A stretch of 64,000 nt of DNA from Bradyrhizobium ottawaense (lineage in GTDB: Bacteria; Pseudomonadota; Alphaproteobacteria; Rhizobiales; Xanthobacteraceae), in NCBI RefSeq assembly GCF_900099825.1, contig NZ_LT629693.1, forward strand, positions 2,232,001-2,296,000, read 5' to 3'. The notes beneath the pieces were generated by a model that saw only the letters and a list, made by a program, of their open reading frames with translations, did no database searches and was not told the DNA's origin. Positions 1 through 9,606 of this stretch are shown piece by piece (within the stretch, counting starts at the first letter, position 1; each line of letters starts with the position of its first letter). Made by a program: the position numbers and the translations under genes.

Positions 1-1226
1 CCCATGTCTTGACCACGCAGTTCCACGCCAATTCCCGCGCGGCTCATCGCTGACCGCAAGAACTCCCCGAGCACCCGCTGGTCGTCGCCGGTGTAATCCA
101 TTGTCAGTGTGAAGCGCATCCCGCTTCCTGCCCGCGCGTAGCCAGCCTCGTCAAGAAGCTTTGCAGCAGCCGCGACATTATAGGGATAGGGCGATAGCTT
201 ACTATTGTGAAATTCCTTATGATAGGGAACGATCGGTGCCGCCGATGGAACGGCATTGCCGAAGAACACGATCTTGCAGATCGTTTCGCGGTCGATGCAA
301 TGCGCAATGGCTTGGCGAACTTTGAGGTCTTTTAGATATTCGTTTTCGAGATTGGCCTCGATAATGATGATGTTAGGTGGATCATAGACATATCCATTTT
401 CATCGAACGATATTTTCGGATTCTTTTTCAGCCTCTCGACATCTCGATAGGGCACCGGCGTGCGGTAGCCGAGGTCGACGTCTGCGGTCTCGAAAGCGAT
501 CGTGCGCGCGGCCGGGTCGGAGATGAAGCGGGCGACCAATCGATCAACATAGGGCAACGGCTTATTCCAGTAATTCGGATTGCGGTCCCATATGACATGA
601 CTGCCGCGGACCCATTCCCTGAAAACGTAGGGACCGGTTCCAATCGGAGCTGCGTTGTTGACGTGGGTCAGCGGGTCTGCGTCGCCGTACCGGTGCTTTG
701 GCACGACCGGAGATTCCCCCGACGACAACGCCGATAGCAGGTATGGTGTCGGCTTCCCCAGGTGAAGAATAACCGTGTATTTGTCCGGCGTCTCGATTGT
801 CTTGATCTGGGCGAACGTCGTTCGGCCGCGCGGGTGGAGCTTCTTTTGGACCGCGATCGAGAATGCAACGTCCTCGGACGTAAAGTCCTCGCCGTCGTGC
901 CACTTCACGCCCTCGCGAAGCTTGAATGTATAGGTCAATCCATCGGGTGCCACGTCCCACGAGGTCGCGAGCAGAGGCTGCGGGTTCATATTGTGGTCGA
1001 ATTCGAGCAATCCTTCCGTCGTTCTCCCGCTGAATGTGATGCTCGACGAGTTCACGAACCCCAGCAGCGTCGGGGGTTCAAACGCCGCGACCATTGTCAC
1101 TACCCCGCCTCTCTGTGGCGTCGCTGCGCTCGCTGAGCGGGAACGTGTTGCCCCACCAATGCCCAATGCGGGCAAGGAGCATAAACCTGCAACGATGGAA
1201 CGTCGGTCCAGATTGATCTTCGTCAC
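1..1226 (-). CDS. ABC transporter substrate-binding protein, dipeptide/oligopeptide family 5 (partial, runs off left edge)
   Basis: A minus-strand frame opens at a GTG (1226-1224) and stays open for about 408 codons to base 1, so the C-terminus is outside the window. Near the N-terminus is a twin-arginine-like stretch (DRRSIVAGL). The family 5 binding-protein layout follows: TYTFKLREGVKWHDG near residue 100, APIGTGPYVF near 194, and LKVRQAIAHCIDRETI near 301. These match DppA/OppA-type periplasmic receptors. An AGGAGA lies 8 bases before the GTG, and the GTG overlaps the TGA of the upstream hyuB (GTGA), which implies translational coupling. The divergent dppBCDF operon carries no binding protein, so this is its likely partner. 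The ligand cannot be read from the sequence; the hydantoinase neighbours suggest a cyclic amide or short peptide (inference). Confidence 0.9.
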   Translation of the reverse strand, partial: MTKINLDRRSIVAGLCSLPALGIGGATRSRSASAATPQRGGVVTMVAAFEPPTLLGFVNSSSITFSGRTTEGLLEFDHNMNPQPLLATSWDVAPDGLTYTFKLREGVKWHDGEDFTSEDVAFSIAVQKKLHPRGRTTFAQIKTIETPDKYTVILHLGKPTPYLLSALSSGESPVVPKHRYGDADPLTHVNNAAPIGTGPYVFREWVRGSHVIWDRNPNYWNKPLPYVDRLVARFISDPAARTIAFETADVDLGYRTPVPYRDVERLKKNPKISFDENGYVYDPPNIIIIEANLENEYLKDLKVRQAIAHCIDRETICKIVFFGNAVPSAAPIVPYHKEFHNSKLSPYPYNVAAAAKLLDEAGYARAGSGMRFTLTMDYTGDDQRVLGEFLRSAMSRAGIGVELRGQDM

Positions 1227-2926
1227 TGTATTTTCTCCTGTATGGGGGTGACAGATCGCTGGTCGGCAGCCGCACGTTCGAGCCCGTACAATTCCTGCGC
1301 CGCCTTCAAAGAGATGAGTTCATTGGCGAGATCGGTCTCGACCATGACGCGATCCCGCCCTTTTGGATCGCCGATACCGCCGCCGCCTGGTGACATGATC
1401 AGGACTCGCTCACGGGACGGAATGAAATGCTGGCCCTTGCTCGGCAGCCGGCTACCCGACTTCAGGCCGACATAGCCGGCGCCACCGTCCAACCCGCCTT
1501 CAACTCCGCGCGGGGCAAATTTCACCCGCTCGTACGCGCCGCTGAAAAAGAACGGCTCGTCGATGCCGTTTTCCATTTCGATGGTCTGACCGAGACCACC
1601 GCGCATGCGGCCGGCGCCACCGCTATCCTGCCGGTACTCCTTGCGCCAAACAATCACCGGCGACATCGATTCGAAGATCTCTATCGGACCGCCGCGCACG
1701 CCACTCGGGAATCCGGTCGCCGACAGGCCATCGCGAAACGGCAGCGCGCCCATGCCTCCGGTGGTGACGACGCTGACCATAAAGTCGTCCCCAAAACGCG
1801 ACGGACTCGATTTGGAACCGCTGGCGCCGACAATCCAGAGCACACCGGACCCCTCCGCTGGCACCCGCTCCGGGATCGCCTGCCGCAAGCAGCCGAAAAC
1901 GAGATCCGGCAACATCAGGCCAATCAGATGCCGGTGGACGACGGCGGCAGGCTTGATCGCATTGACGATAGAGCCTGCGGGCGCGGACACCGTGCGCGGC
2001 TCCAGCGAGCCCGCGTTGTTGGGAATGTCGCGCGCAATAATGCAGCCGAGCGCATAGGAGGTATAGGCCAGCGTATAGCAGAACGGTACGTTAAAATTAC
2101 TCTTGGTCATGCCGTCCGACCCCGAATAGTCGACATGGATGCCGCCGTCGGTGACCGTCAGTGCCGCCTTCAACTCGACCGGCTCGCCCTGACCGTCGAG
2201 CGACAACGATGCACGCCATGTGCCTTTCGGCAGCTTGGCGATCTCGGCCCGCACGGCTTCACGCGACGCATCAATGATGTGGTCGGCCAATTCGTCGAGT
2301 TCTTCCAGCCCGAATTCCTCCATCATCTCCGACAGGCGGGCGCAGCCAACGTCGTTGCAGTTGATCAGCGAATAGACGTCCCCCACCGTCTCCACCGGCT
2401 GACGCGTATTTGCCCGGATCACCGCCATCAAGGTTTCATTGAGAACGCCGCCTTCAACGATCTTCAGGATAGGTAGATAAAGCCCTTCCATGAACACATC
2501 GGTCGATGACGACATGTCGCGCAATCCGCCGATATCCATCACATGGCTGTTGCAGGCGAGGAACCCCACCAGCGTGTCGTCACGAAAGCAGGGCGTGGTC
2601 ACCGAGATATCGTTGGTGTGCCCGGTGCCCATCCAGGGATCGTTGTGGATGAAAACATCGCCTGGCTGCATGGTCGGGATCGGGTATTCGTCAATCACAT
2701 GACCAACCGCCAATGCCATCGAATTGATGTGGCCGGGCGTTCCTGTCACCGCTTGCGCCAACATTCGACCGTCGGCGTCGAATACTCCTGCGGCGAGATC
2801 GCCGGATTCCCGAACGACGGTGCTGAAGGCAGTACGCTGCAACGTCTGGGCCTGCTCTTCCACCACCGCAATCAGGCGGCTCCACATGATCTGCTTGTCG
2901 ATGAGACCGAGATTTGCTTCGCTCAC
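1223..2926 (-). CDS. hyuB: Hydantoinase B / oxoprolinase B family protein
   Basis: A 567-residue protein of full family length. The N-terminal HyuB block is clear (RTAFSTVVRESGDLAAGVFD near residue 32, then DVFIHNDPWMGTGHTND near 85). HyuB proteins pair with HyuA in ATP-dependent opening of cyclic amides (hydantoins, 5-oxoproline) or related carboxylation chemistry. The ATG at 2926 overlaps the hyuA stop (ATGA) and the TGA at 1225-1223 overlaps the next gene's GTG, so the three leftward genes form one tightly coupled operon. The family assignment is firm. The substrate is not readable: N-methylhydantoinase, oxoprolinase and acetone-carboxylase-type members share these motifs. Confidence 0.93.
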   Translation of the reverse strand: MSEANLGLIDKQIMWSRLIAVVEEQAQTLQRTAFSTVVRESGDLAAGVFDADGRMLAQAVTGTPGHINSMALAVGHVIDEYPIPTMQPGDVFIHNDPWMGTGHTNDISVTTPCFRDDTLVGFLACNSHVMDIGGLRDMSSSTDVFMEGLYLPILKIVEGGVLNETLMAVIRANTRQPVETVGDVYSLINCNDVGCARLSEMMEEFGLEELDELADHIIDASREAVRAEIAKLPKGTWRASLSLDGQGEPVELKAALTVTDGGIHVDYSGSDGMTKSNFNVPFCYTLAYTSYALGCIIARDIPNNAGSLEPRTVSAPAGSIVNAIKPAAVVHRHLIGLMLPDLVFGCLRQAIPERVPAEGSGVLWIVGASGSKSSPSRFGDDFMVSVVTTGGMGALPFRDGLSATGFPSGVRGGPIEIFESMSPVIVWRKEYRQDSGGAGRMRGGLGQTIEMENGIDEPFFFSGAYERVKFAPRGVEGGLDGGAGYVGLKSGSRLPSKGQHFIPSRERVLIMSPGGGGIGDPKGRDRVMVETDLANELISLKAAQELYGLERAAADQRSVTPIQEKIQ

Positions 2927-5013
2927 GCTTTTGTCCCCTTGCGTTCCATCACGATCGAACCGAGACCATCGATCCAGGCATCGAAATTTTCTGTCACGTA
3001 GGTCGATGTTTCATCCTCCGTGATAATCGCCGGTCCGGACAGACGGGCGCCCGTGGCAAGGGCATCGCGGCGATAGCGCGAAATATCGACCGGCTTGCCG
3101 GTCCGGCCATCGAACACCTTGACGATCTCGTGGGCCGCGAGCGTCGGAAACAAGTCGACGTCAGCGATCTGCTCGGGCAATTTCGTCACGGTCGAAAGAT
3201 TGACGGACCAGGCCATGATCTCGATCGCCGCTGCGGGGATCGAGCGCTTGAACAGCGCCTCGTAGTCGGCCTCGTAACGGACTCGCAGCGCCGGAATGTC
3301 GGCATCCACAAGATCGTGAACCGGAAGTTCGACCGCGATCTCATGGCCCTGCCCGACATAGCGCATAAACGCGATGCGGCGCTCTACAAGCGGCTCGCCG
3401 TGTGCCGCAGGCTCGACCCACGTCCTAATCTCTTTCGACATCGCGTTGAGAAGGCCCGTTGCAGCAGTCGCATCGAACGTATCGAGGCGCATGTACTTGG
3501 TCTTGACCATCTCGTAAGAAATCGGCGCAGCAAGAAAGCCGACAGCGGACCCGACACCCGCATTGGGGGGAACAATGACGCGGTTGGCGCCAATCTTTTC
3601 CGCGACGCGGGCCACATGCAGCGGCGCGGCGCCACCGAACGCAATTACAGTATGATCGCTTGCCACCGCGCCGCGCTCGACCGTGTGAACTCGAGCGGCA
3701 CTGGCCATGTTCTCGCATACCATCTCGTACACGGCGTAGGCTGCCATCTCCGCGTCGAGACCCAGCGGATCGCCAATCACGCTCTTGAGCGCCTTCTTCG
3801 CCAGTTCGGGATGGAGCTTGATCGTGCCACCTGCAAAGGTGGCGGGATCGATCAGGCCGAGCGCGACATCCGCGTCGGTCACCGCGGGTTGGTTGCCGCC
3901 AACGTTGTAGCAGACGGGCCCGGGAACCGAAGACGCGCTTTCCGGTCCCACGATCACGCGCTTCAACGAATCGAGCCGTGCAAGCGAGCCGCCGCCCGCG
4001 CCGATCTCGACCATCTCGATGACGGGGATGCGAACCGGAAGGCCGCTACCCTTGAGAAAGCGTGCTGCGCGATCGACCTCGAACACGCGCGATGTTTCCG
4101 AACGATAATCCTCGATCAGACTGACTTTCGCGGTCGTGCCGCCCATATCGAACGCCAGCACCTTGCGCTCGCCAAGCCTGGCCGCGATTTGCGCGGCGAA
4201 AACGGAGCCGCCGGCTGGGCCGGACTCAACCAGCCGCACCGGAAACTTCCGCGCGGTTTCAACCGAGGTCAGGCCGCCGCCCGACGTCATCAGGCAGAGC
4301 GCCCCGCGGAAGCCCATCTGCTTCATCTTCTCCTGCATGCGGGCTAGATAACCGTCCATCAGCGGCTGCACGTAGGCATTCGCCGCCGCGGTCGATGTCC
4401 GTTCGAATTCCCGCATCTCCGGACATACCTCGGATGACAGCGTGATGTAGAGTTCGGGCATGAGGGATTGCAGCAGCTTGGCCGCGGCCTGCTCATGCGC
4501 CGGGTTTGCGTAGGAATGCAGGAACGCAATCGCAACGCTCTCGATTTTCTTCGCTTTTAGTGTTTTGGCCACGGTGGCGATGTCGTGCTCATTCAACGCC
4601 AGGCGAATGCAACCGCGCGCGTCCATCCGCTCGCGCACCGTGAAACGCAGCGGTCGCTCGACTAGCGGCTTCGGCCGCACCAGCGCCAGTTCATATTGAT
4701 CGTAGCGGCTCTCGGTTCCGATCTCGAGCACATCGCGAAACCCGTCCGTCGCAATCAGCGCCACCCTGGCGCCGCGACGCTCGATGATCGCATTGGTCGC
4801 GAGCGTGGTCCCGTGGACGAAGATATCGGTGTCGGCAATCGATTTTCCGGCACGAGCCATCACCTCGCCAACACCCCGCAGCACACCTTCTTCCGGGGAC
4901 GATGGCGTCGTCAATACCTTTCCGGTCCAGCGCTGCGTTCCATGCTCCAGCACAATATCGGTGAACGTTCCGCCGACATCGGCGGACAGCTTCAATTTCG
5001 GTTCAGCTCTCAA
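2923..5013 (-). CDS. hyuA: Hydantoinase A / oxoprolinase A family protein (ATP-dependent)
   Basis: ATPase-bearing partner of HyuB. It shows the actin/Hsp70-like phosphate loop SADVGGTFTDIVLEHG close to the N-terminus, NAIIERRGARVALIATDGF near residue 70, and the second nucleotide motif LAFDMGGTTAKVSLI mid-protein, as in HyuA. The frame is open upstream to 5310. I place the start at TTG 5013, because a GAGGA sits 7 bases before it and the product (MRAEPKLKLSADVGG, 696 residues) begins just before the family's first motif. ATG 5109 is the main alternative and would add 32 residues. The stop overlaps the hyuB ATG. The gene heads the leftward operon hyuA-hyuB-binding protein. Family call strong; start uncertain. 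Confidence 0.9.
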   Translation of the reverse strand: MRAEPKLKLSADVGGTFTDIVLEHGTQRWTGKVLTTPSSPEEGVLRGVGEVMARAGKSIADTDIFVHGTTLATNAIIERRGARVALIATDGFRDVLEIGTESRYDQYELALVRPKPLVERPLRFTVRERMDARGCIRLALNEHDIATVAKTLKAKKIESVAIAFLHSYANPAHEQAAAKLLQSLMPELYITLSSEVCPEMREFERTSTAAANAYVQPLMDGYLARMQEKMKQMGFRGALCLMTSGGGLTSVETARKFPVRLVESGPAGGSVFAAQIAARLGERKVLAFDMGGTTAKVSLIEDYRSETSRVFEVDRAARFLKGSGLPVRIPVIEMVEIGAGGGSLARLDSLKRVIVGPESASSVPGPVCYNVGGNQPAVTDADVALGLIDPATFAGGTIKLHPELAKKALKSVIGDPLGLDAEMAAYAVYEMVCENMASAARVHTVERGAVASDHTVIAFGGAAPLHVARVAEKIGANRVIVPPNAGVGSAVGFLAAPISYEMVKTKYMRLDTFDATAATGLLNAMSKEIRTWVEPAAHGEPLVERRIAFMRYVGQGHEIAVELPVHDLVDADIPALRVRYEADYEALFKRSIPAAAIEIMAWSVNLSTVTKLPEQIADVDLFPTLAAHEIVKVFDGRTGKPVDISRYRRDALATGARLSGPAIITEDETSTYVTENFDAWIDGLGSIVMERKGTKA

Positions 5014-5109
5014 TCCCGCGTCCTCAACAGTTCCAGATGCGCTCGATAGCGATGGCCCGGAGATTCCGTTTTCCAGCGTCACCAAGTAGGTGCCGACACC
5101 GGAAACCAT

Positions 5110-5693
5110 GCATCGTCGGCTGCAATGTCTGGCACGAATGCTGTTGGAATGAATAGTTTCATTTTTGGAATTATCTAATGCAAAAGATCGATCAAAGACT
5201 CGTCGATTACTGTGGCAAGCTAATGAAGGTGCACTCGCTTGGACCACATGATGATGTCGCTTGCTCTCAACGTAGCGGGCGCTAAGGGACGGCTCTGGAT
5301 TGCATGACACAGGTCATCGAACACTTCTCCTCTATCGACTCGTCTTGGGTGTCTCTTGGCGTCGAGCGTGCGATACCGTTAGCGGCCCCCGGCTTCAAGC
5401 TTCTCCTTACCGACGTCAGAGATCTACAGATCCGCTGCACCATCGCCAAGGCGACGGGACACCCCGGGCAACGCCCATTCGATTGCGAAAGCCGACCCGC
5501 GGTGGGGTGGCCCCGGCCGGAAAGCAGTGCGCGGACGGCCGAACACGGGGAGTTCTGGTCTCGGACTTGCGTCTTCGACGGCCAAGTCTACTGGGGTCGG
5601 GGCCGGCAAGGTTGTTTTGAACGCCATGTCGCGACGGGAGCGCCGATATGATCGGGTGCCTGACTGAATATCCGAAGTCCAAAGGAGCTTGAA
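5110..5693. promoter_or_regulatory. Divergent intergenic region between hyuA and the dpp-type operon
   Basis: About 580 bases separate the two divergent operons. The left part near hyuA (5150-5235) is AT-richer than the surroundings and is the likely place for the leftward promoter. A clear AAAGGAG at 5681-5687 precedes the TTG start of the permease gene. An open frame at 5304-5651 on the plus strand has no recognisable domain and low-complexity composition, so it is not called as a gene. No convincing operator dyad was found here. Confidence 0.4.
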
Positions 5694-6677
5694 TTGGCAA
5701 CATTCGGGCGCGCCCGACAGATGATTCGCCGTGTCGCGATCCAGGCGATCCCGACCATCCTCGGCATTATCGCGTTGAGTTTTCTCTTGTTGAATCTGAT
5801 GCCCGGCGATGCCGCCGACGCGATCGCGGGAAAGTCCGGCTCCGCGACCGTGGAAACAATGGAGACACTGCGCCGAAGCCTCGGGCTCGATCAGTCTTTT
5901 TTCACGCGGCTCGTCACCTACGTTTCCAATATTGTCGCACTTAATCTGGGCACGTCGAGCAATTACAACGCGCTTGTCATCGATGTCATCATGGAGCGCC
6001 TCCCCAACACTTTGCTGTTGATGCTGTCGGCCTTCTTCATCGCCGTAACCTTCGGCATTTTCCTCGGATGGGTCATGGCCATCTTCGCTAACAAATGGCC
6101 CGACTGGTTGCTGACGATGATCGTTTTGCTGCTCTATTCCGCACCCGGCTTCTGGATCGGCTTGATGGCTATCGTGCTGTTCTCGGCACACCTCGGCTGG
6201 TTCCCAAGCGGCGGCATTGAGACAATCGGCATCGAGATGACCGGAATAGCGATAATACGCGACCGGATCCTGCATCTGATCCTGCCATCCATCGCACTGG
6301 CGACGTTCTTCATCGCTATCTACGCACGCCTAACGCGGGCGGCGATGCTGGAAGTGTTGCGTCAGGATTTCATGCGCGCTGCTGCGGCCAAGGGCCTTCA
6401 TCCGCTCGTTCTGCAATTCCGCCACGCGCTACGCAACGCGCTTATTCCCGTGACAACGGTGGCAGGTCTTCACTTCGCAAATCTCCTGAGTGGCGCAGTG
6501 GTGGTGGAGACCGTTTTCAACTGGCCAGGGCTCGGCCGTCTGACCCTGGACTCGTTGATCGCCCGTGATTTCAATGTGCTGCTCGGGATTCTGCTTCTGT
6601 CGTCAATTATCGTGATCGGCACTAACGTCGTCATCGACTGCATTGTCATGTGGCTCGATCCCCGCATCGAGATTTAG
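5694..6677 (+). CDS. ABC transporter permease, DppB/OppB family
   Basis: A 327-residue inner-membrane permease of usual DppB length, starting at TTG 5694 with AAAGGAG 7 bases upstream. Six hydrophobic segments can be traced, starting with IPTILGIIALSFLLLNLMPG. The EAA loop that docks on the ATPase is seen near residue 230 (DFMRAAAAKGLHPLVL), and the typical DppB C-terminal half follows (SGAVVVETVFNWPGLGRL). First gene of a rightward operon encoding two permeases and two ATPases. It should carry a peptide-like solute delivered by a periplasmic receptor, probably the one encoded at 1-1226. Confidence 0.93.
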   Translation: MATFGRARQMIRRVAIQAIPTILGIIALSFLLLNLMPGDAADAIAGKSGSATVETMETLRRSLGLDQSFFTRLVTYVSNIVALNLGTSSNYNALVIDVIMERLPNTLLLMLSAFFIAVTFGIFLGWVMAIFANKWPDWLLTMIVLLLYSAPGFWIGLMAIVLFSAHLGWFPSGGIETIGIEMTGIAIIRDRILHLILPSIALATFFIAIYARLTRAAMLEVLRQDFMRAAAAKGLHPLVLQFRHALRNALIPVTTVAGLHFANLLSGAVVVETVFNWPGLGRLTLDSLIARDFNVLLGILLLSSIIVIGTNVVIDCIVMWLDPRIEI

Positions 6678-6688
6678 CAGGTAGGCTG

Positions 6689-7609
6689 ATGATCATGACG
6701 GATGTCATTGCTAATGAACCGGACAGTCCGATTCCTGCCTCCAGAAAGGATCCGATAAGATTTATGCCAACCAAACGACGCCCCCTGCCAGCCTGGCTGC
6801 GCGACCCGTTCCTTTGCTTCGCCGTGATCATCTTGCTCGGCATCATCTCCATTGCGATCGCAGCCAACCTGATCTATCCGACCGACCCGCTCGATATGGT
6901 GGCGCAGCCGCTGCTTTGGCCCGGACAAGACATGGATTATCCGCTCGGGACGGATGCGCTGGGACGTGATGTCGCCGCTGGCATCGTCCACGGTGCCCGC
7001 GTCTCCCTACTGGTTGGGTTCTTCGCGGCGCTCATCGGCCTCGTAATCGGCACCACGATCGGCGCGCTCGCGGGCTATTTTGGTGGCATCGTCGACAATG
7101 TTCTGGTTCGACTGACCGAGTTGTTCCAGACGATTCCGCCGACCTTGCTGGTCATCGTCATTCTCGCAATCGGCGACCCATCGGTGTTCCTAATTGTCCT
7201 CTCGATCGGGATTGCCTCCTGGCCGATGATTGCCCGGCTTGCGCGCTCCCAGTTCATGGCATTGCGTGAAGCCGATTTCGTCATGGCCTCGCGCAGCCTT
7301 GGCTATGGTACCTCGCGCATCATTGTTCGGGAAATCCTGCCGAATGCCCTCCCGACAATCGTGGTTGCGACATCGGTGCTGGTCGCGAACGGCATTCTCG
7401 CGGAAGCCGGTTTGTCCTTCCTCAATCTTGGCGACCCCAATCGTGTGAGCTGGGGCAGCCTGATCGGCAACGGCCGCTCGATGCTGCGGGATGAATGGTA
7501 TCTGTCGGCGTTACCCGGCGTTGCCATTGTCCTCACCGTCCTGTCCATCAACATCATCGGCGACCGTTTGACCGACATCCTCAATCCGCGATCGGGCAGC
7601 ACCCGATGA
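6689..7609 (+). CDS. ABC transporter permease, DppC/OppC family
   Basis: A 306-residue second permease. The cytoplasmic N-terminus is followed by the first membrane span (FLCFAVIILLGIISIAIAAN), the DppC-type PLGTDALGRDVAAGIVHGAR block, and an EAA-like loop (EADFVMASRSLGYGTSRIIV). The ATG at 6689 gives MIMTDVIANE. The frame opens further upstream, inside the dppB end, and an ATG at 6764 (MPTKRRPL) is a shorter alternative. The stop overlaps the next gene's ATG (ATGA at 7606-7609). It forms the membrane channel with the preceding DppB-type permease. Confidence 0.93.
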   Translation: MIMTDVIANEPDSPIPASRKDPIRFMPTKRRPLPAWLRDPFLCFAVIILLGIISIAIAANLIYPTDPLDMVAQPLLWPGQDMDYPLGTDALGRDVAAGIVHGARVSLLVGFFAALIGLVIGTTIGALAGYFGGIVDNVLVRLTELFQTIPPTLLVIVILAIGDPSVFLIVLSIGIASWPMIARLARSQFMALREADFVMASRSLGYGTSRIIVREILPNALPTIVVATSVLVANGILAEAGLSFLNLGDPNRVSWGSLIGNGRSMLRDEWYLSALPGVAIVLTVLSINIIGDRLTDILNPRSGSTR

Positions 7610-8628
7610 CATTCTCGGATCGACAGAATCCTGTCCTTGAAGTTCGCGATCTTCAGGTCGGTTTTCCAAACAGTATCGCAGTGCAGGGAGTAAGCTTTGC
7701 CATCGCACAGGGAGAGACCATGGCGCTGGTTGGCGAATCCGGCTGCGGTAAGTCCCTGACGGCGTTCTCTATTCTGCGATTGCTGCCGCCGACTGCCTCG
7801 ATCATCGGCGGACAAGTGCTATTCGACGGGCTCGATCTCGCCACAGTATCGGCGCGGAAGCTGCGCCAGATCCGCGGCAAGGGAATCTCGATCGTCCTCC
7901 AGGAGCCAATGACATCCTTGAACCCCGTTCTCACCATCGGCACCCAGATTTGCGAGGTCATTCTGCGGCACGAAAAGCAGTCGCGTCGCAAAGCCAAGGA
8001 TCGCGTGATCGAATTGCTCGACCTGGTCGGCATTTCCGAGCCACATCGCCGCTACGACCAAATTCCTCATAATTTTTCCGGCGGAATGAGGCAGCGAGTA
8101 ATGATCGCGATGGCTGTCGCATGCAATCCGCAGCTGCTGATCGCTGACGAGCCCACTACGGCGCTCGACGTCACCATCCAAGCTCAGGTGATGGATCTAT
8201 TAGACCGCCTGCGACGCCAACTCTCGATGGCGGTGCTGCTGATCACTCACGATCTGGGCGCGGTGGCGCAATGGGCCGACCGGGTGGCCGTCATGTATGC
8301 TGGTCGGATTGTCGAACAAGCCTCAGTCAGTGAGTTTTTCGCTGGCCCGAAGCATCCTTATTCCCAAGGCCTGCTCAGCTCGGCTGCCGGCGACGGCTCA
8401 CATTATACAAACCAGCGCCTCACCGAAATCAAAGGCTCGATAGCCTCGGCGGCCGGCGAGTCAGGTTGTTCGTTTGCTCCCCGATGCCCCGCCGCAGTCG
8501 CTTCCTGCCGCGCTGCCCCCCCTACGCTCGAAACGATCGGTCCAGGCACCGTTCGCACTGGATGGTCGGTTGCGTGCAGTCAGCTTCAAGTCCCGGGAGA
8601 TAAACGTGATTCCGCTGCTTTCGATTGA
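7606..8628 (+). CDS. ABC transporter ATP-binding protein, DppD/OppD family
   Basis: A 340-residue ATPase with Walker [10 protein letters not shown] near residue 45, Q-loop ...[11 protein letters not shown], signature [15 protein letters not shown], Walker [13 protein letters not shown] and switch histidine (LLITHDLG). The C-terminal oligopeptide-transporter extension has three cysteines in the [14 protein letters not shown] pattern, which binds an Fe-S cluster in some DppD proteins (family knowledge). The ATG overlaps the stop of the DppC gene, and the 3' end overlaps the next ATPase gene by 23 bases. It powers import together with the DppF-type partner. Confidence 0.94.
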   Translation: MTFSDRQNPVLEVRDLQVGFPNSIAVQGVSFAIAQGETMALVGESGCGKSLTAFSILRLLPPTASIIGGQVLFDGLDLATVSARKLRQIRGKGISIVLQEPMTSLNPVLTIGTQICEVILRHEKQSRRKAKDRVIELLDLVGISEPHRRYDQIPHNFSGGMRQRVMIAMAVACNPQLLIADEPTTALDVTIQAQVMDLLDRLRRQLSMAVLLITHDLGAVAQWADRVAVMYAGRIVEQASVSEFFAGPKHPYSQGLLSSAAGDGSHYTNQRLTEIKGSIASAAGESGCSFAPRCPAAVASCRAAPPTLETIGPGTVRTGWSVACSQLQVPGDKRDSAAFD

Positions 8629-9541
8629 GAACTTGCGCACCAGCTATACTTCCCAGGGACACACCCTGCATGCGGTGGATGGCGTCTCCCTCGAGGTCCG
8701 AGAGCACGAGACGGTCGGGTTGGTCGGCGAATCCGGTTGCGGAAAATCGACACTCGGCAAGACCATCGTCCGGTTGCTGCGCCCGAGCGAAGGCGCGATA
8801 CGTCTCAACGGCGAAGACATCAGTCAGCTTAAAGAGAGGTCACTGCGAACCGCGCGTCGCACCGTTCAGATGGTTTTTCAAGATCCCTTCGGATCGCTCA
8901 ATCCGCGCCAGCGCATCGGCACCATCCTTGATACGCCACTCAAGGTTCATGGCATCAATGATGCCAAAGAGCGTCTAAGACGAACTCTTGAGATCACGAA
9001 CAAAATCAGTATTCCGCAGGACGCCTTGCAGCGCTATCCGCACGAATTCTCTGGCGGGCAGCGCCAGCGAATCGGAATCGCCAGAGCACTAATCCTGCGA
9101 CCCCGGCTCCTCGTCTGCGACGAACCCGTATCCGCGCTGGATTTGTCCATACAGGCGCAAATTCTCAATCTGCTGGTTGACCTCAAGAAAGATCTCGGCC
9201 TCTCTTATCTGTTCATCTCACACGATTTGTCCGTTGTACGCTATTTTGCCGACCGCGTGCTCGTGATGTATCTCGGCCGCATCGTCGAAAGCGCAGACCA
9301 CGTTACATTGTGGCGTAACCCGCGCCACCCCTATACTCGCGCGCTGTTGGCGTCGATTCCATCATTAAAGTTAGGCAAAAAGCCTGTGAACGTCTTGCCG
9401 GGAGAGGTGGGACAGGGTGTGCCTGAGCGCGGATGCCGGTTCAGAGCACGGTGTCCCGTGGCAGTCCAACAGTGCGAAACCTGCGATCCGCCCCTGCGAA
9501 AGCTCCCGGATGGCAACGCGGTCGCCTGTCATCTCGCCTAA
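8606..9541 (+). CDS. ABC transporter ATP-binding protein, DppF/OppF family
   Basis: A 311-residue ATPase. Walker [11 protein letters not shown]-loop VFQDPFGSLNPRQ, signature EFSGGQRQRIGIARA, Walker B LLVCDEPVSALD and LFISHDLS are all intact. The C-terminal cysteine motif CRFRARCPVAVQQC is present. I take the GTG at 8606 ([10 protein letters not shown]) because GGGAGA precedes it by 5 bases; the same frame is open back to 8474, but that stretch is only the reading shadow of the upstream gene's end. Last transporter gene of the operon, followed 65 bases later by an aminotransferase gene. Confidence 0.93.
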   Translation: MIPLLSIENLRTSYTSQGHTLHAVDGVSLEVREHETVGLVGESGCGKSTLGKTIVRLLRPSEGAIRLNGEDISQLKERSLRTARRTVQMVFQDPFGSLNPRQRIGTILDTPLKVHGINDAKERLRRTLEITNKISIPQDALQRYPHEFSGGQRQRIGIARALILRPRLLVCDEPVSALDLSIQAQILNLLVDLKKDLGLSYLFISHDLSVVRYFADRVLVMYLGRIVESADHVTLWRNPRHPYTRALLASIPSLKLGKKPVNVLPGEVGQGVPERGCRFRARCPVAVQQCETCDPPLRKLPDGNAVACHLA

Positions 9542-9606
9542 GGGCAAAAAGTCCAATACCGGAAAAACGCGCGCGGCGCCAGTAACAACGAAGAGCAGTT
9601 GCAGCA

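Noticed and set aside
1427..2476. Plus-strand frame of 349 codons opposite hyuB
   Set aside because: Antisense shadow of hyuB, with no motif and very high Arg/His content.
2914..4347. Plus-strand frame of 477 codons opposite hyuA
   Set aside because: Antisense to a strongly conserved HyuA; Arg/His-rich shadow translation.
5304..5651. Plus-strand frame of 115 codons between hyuA and the dpp-type operon
   Set aside because: No recognisable domain, no ribosome site, biased composition, and it lies in a region expected to hold two promoters.
5424..6275. Long minus-strand frame (283 codons) opposite the first dpp permease gene
   Set aside because: It is antisense to a clear DppB permease; its His/Gln/Asp-rich reading is a typical GC-rich shadow.
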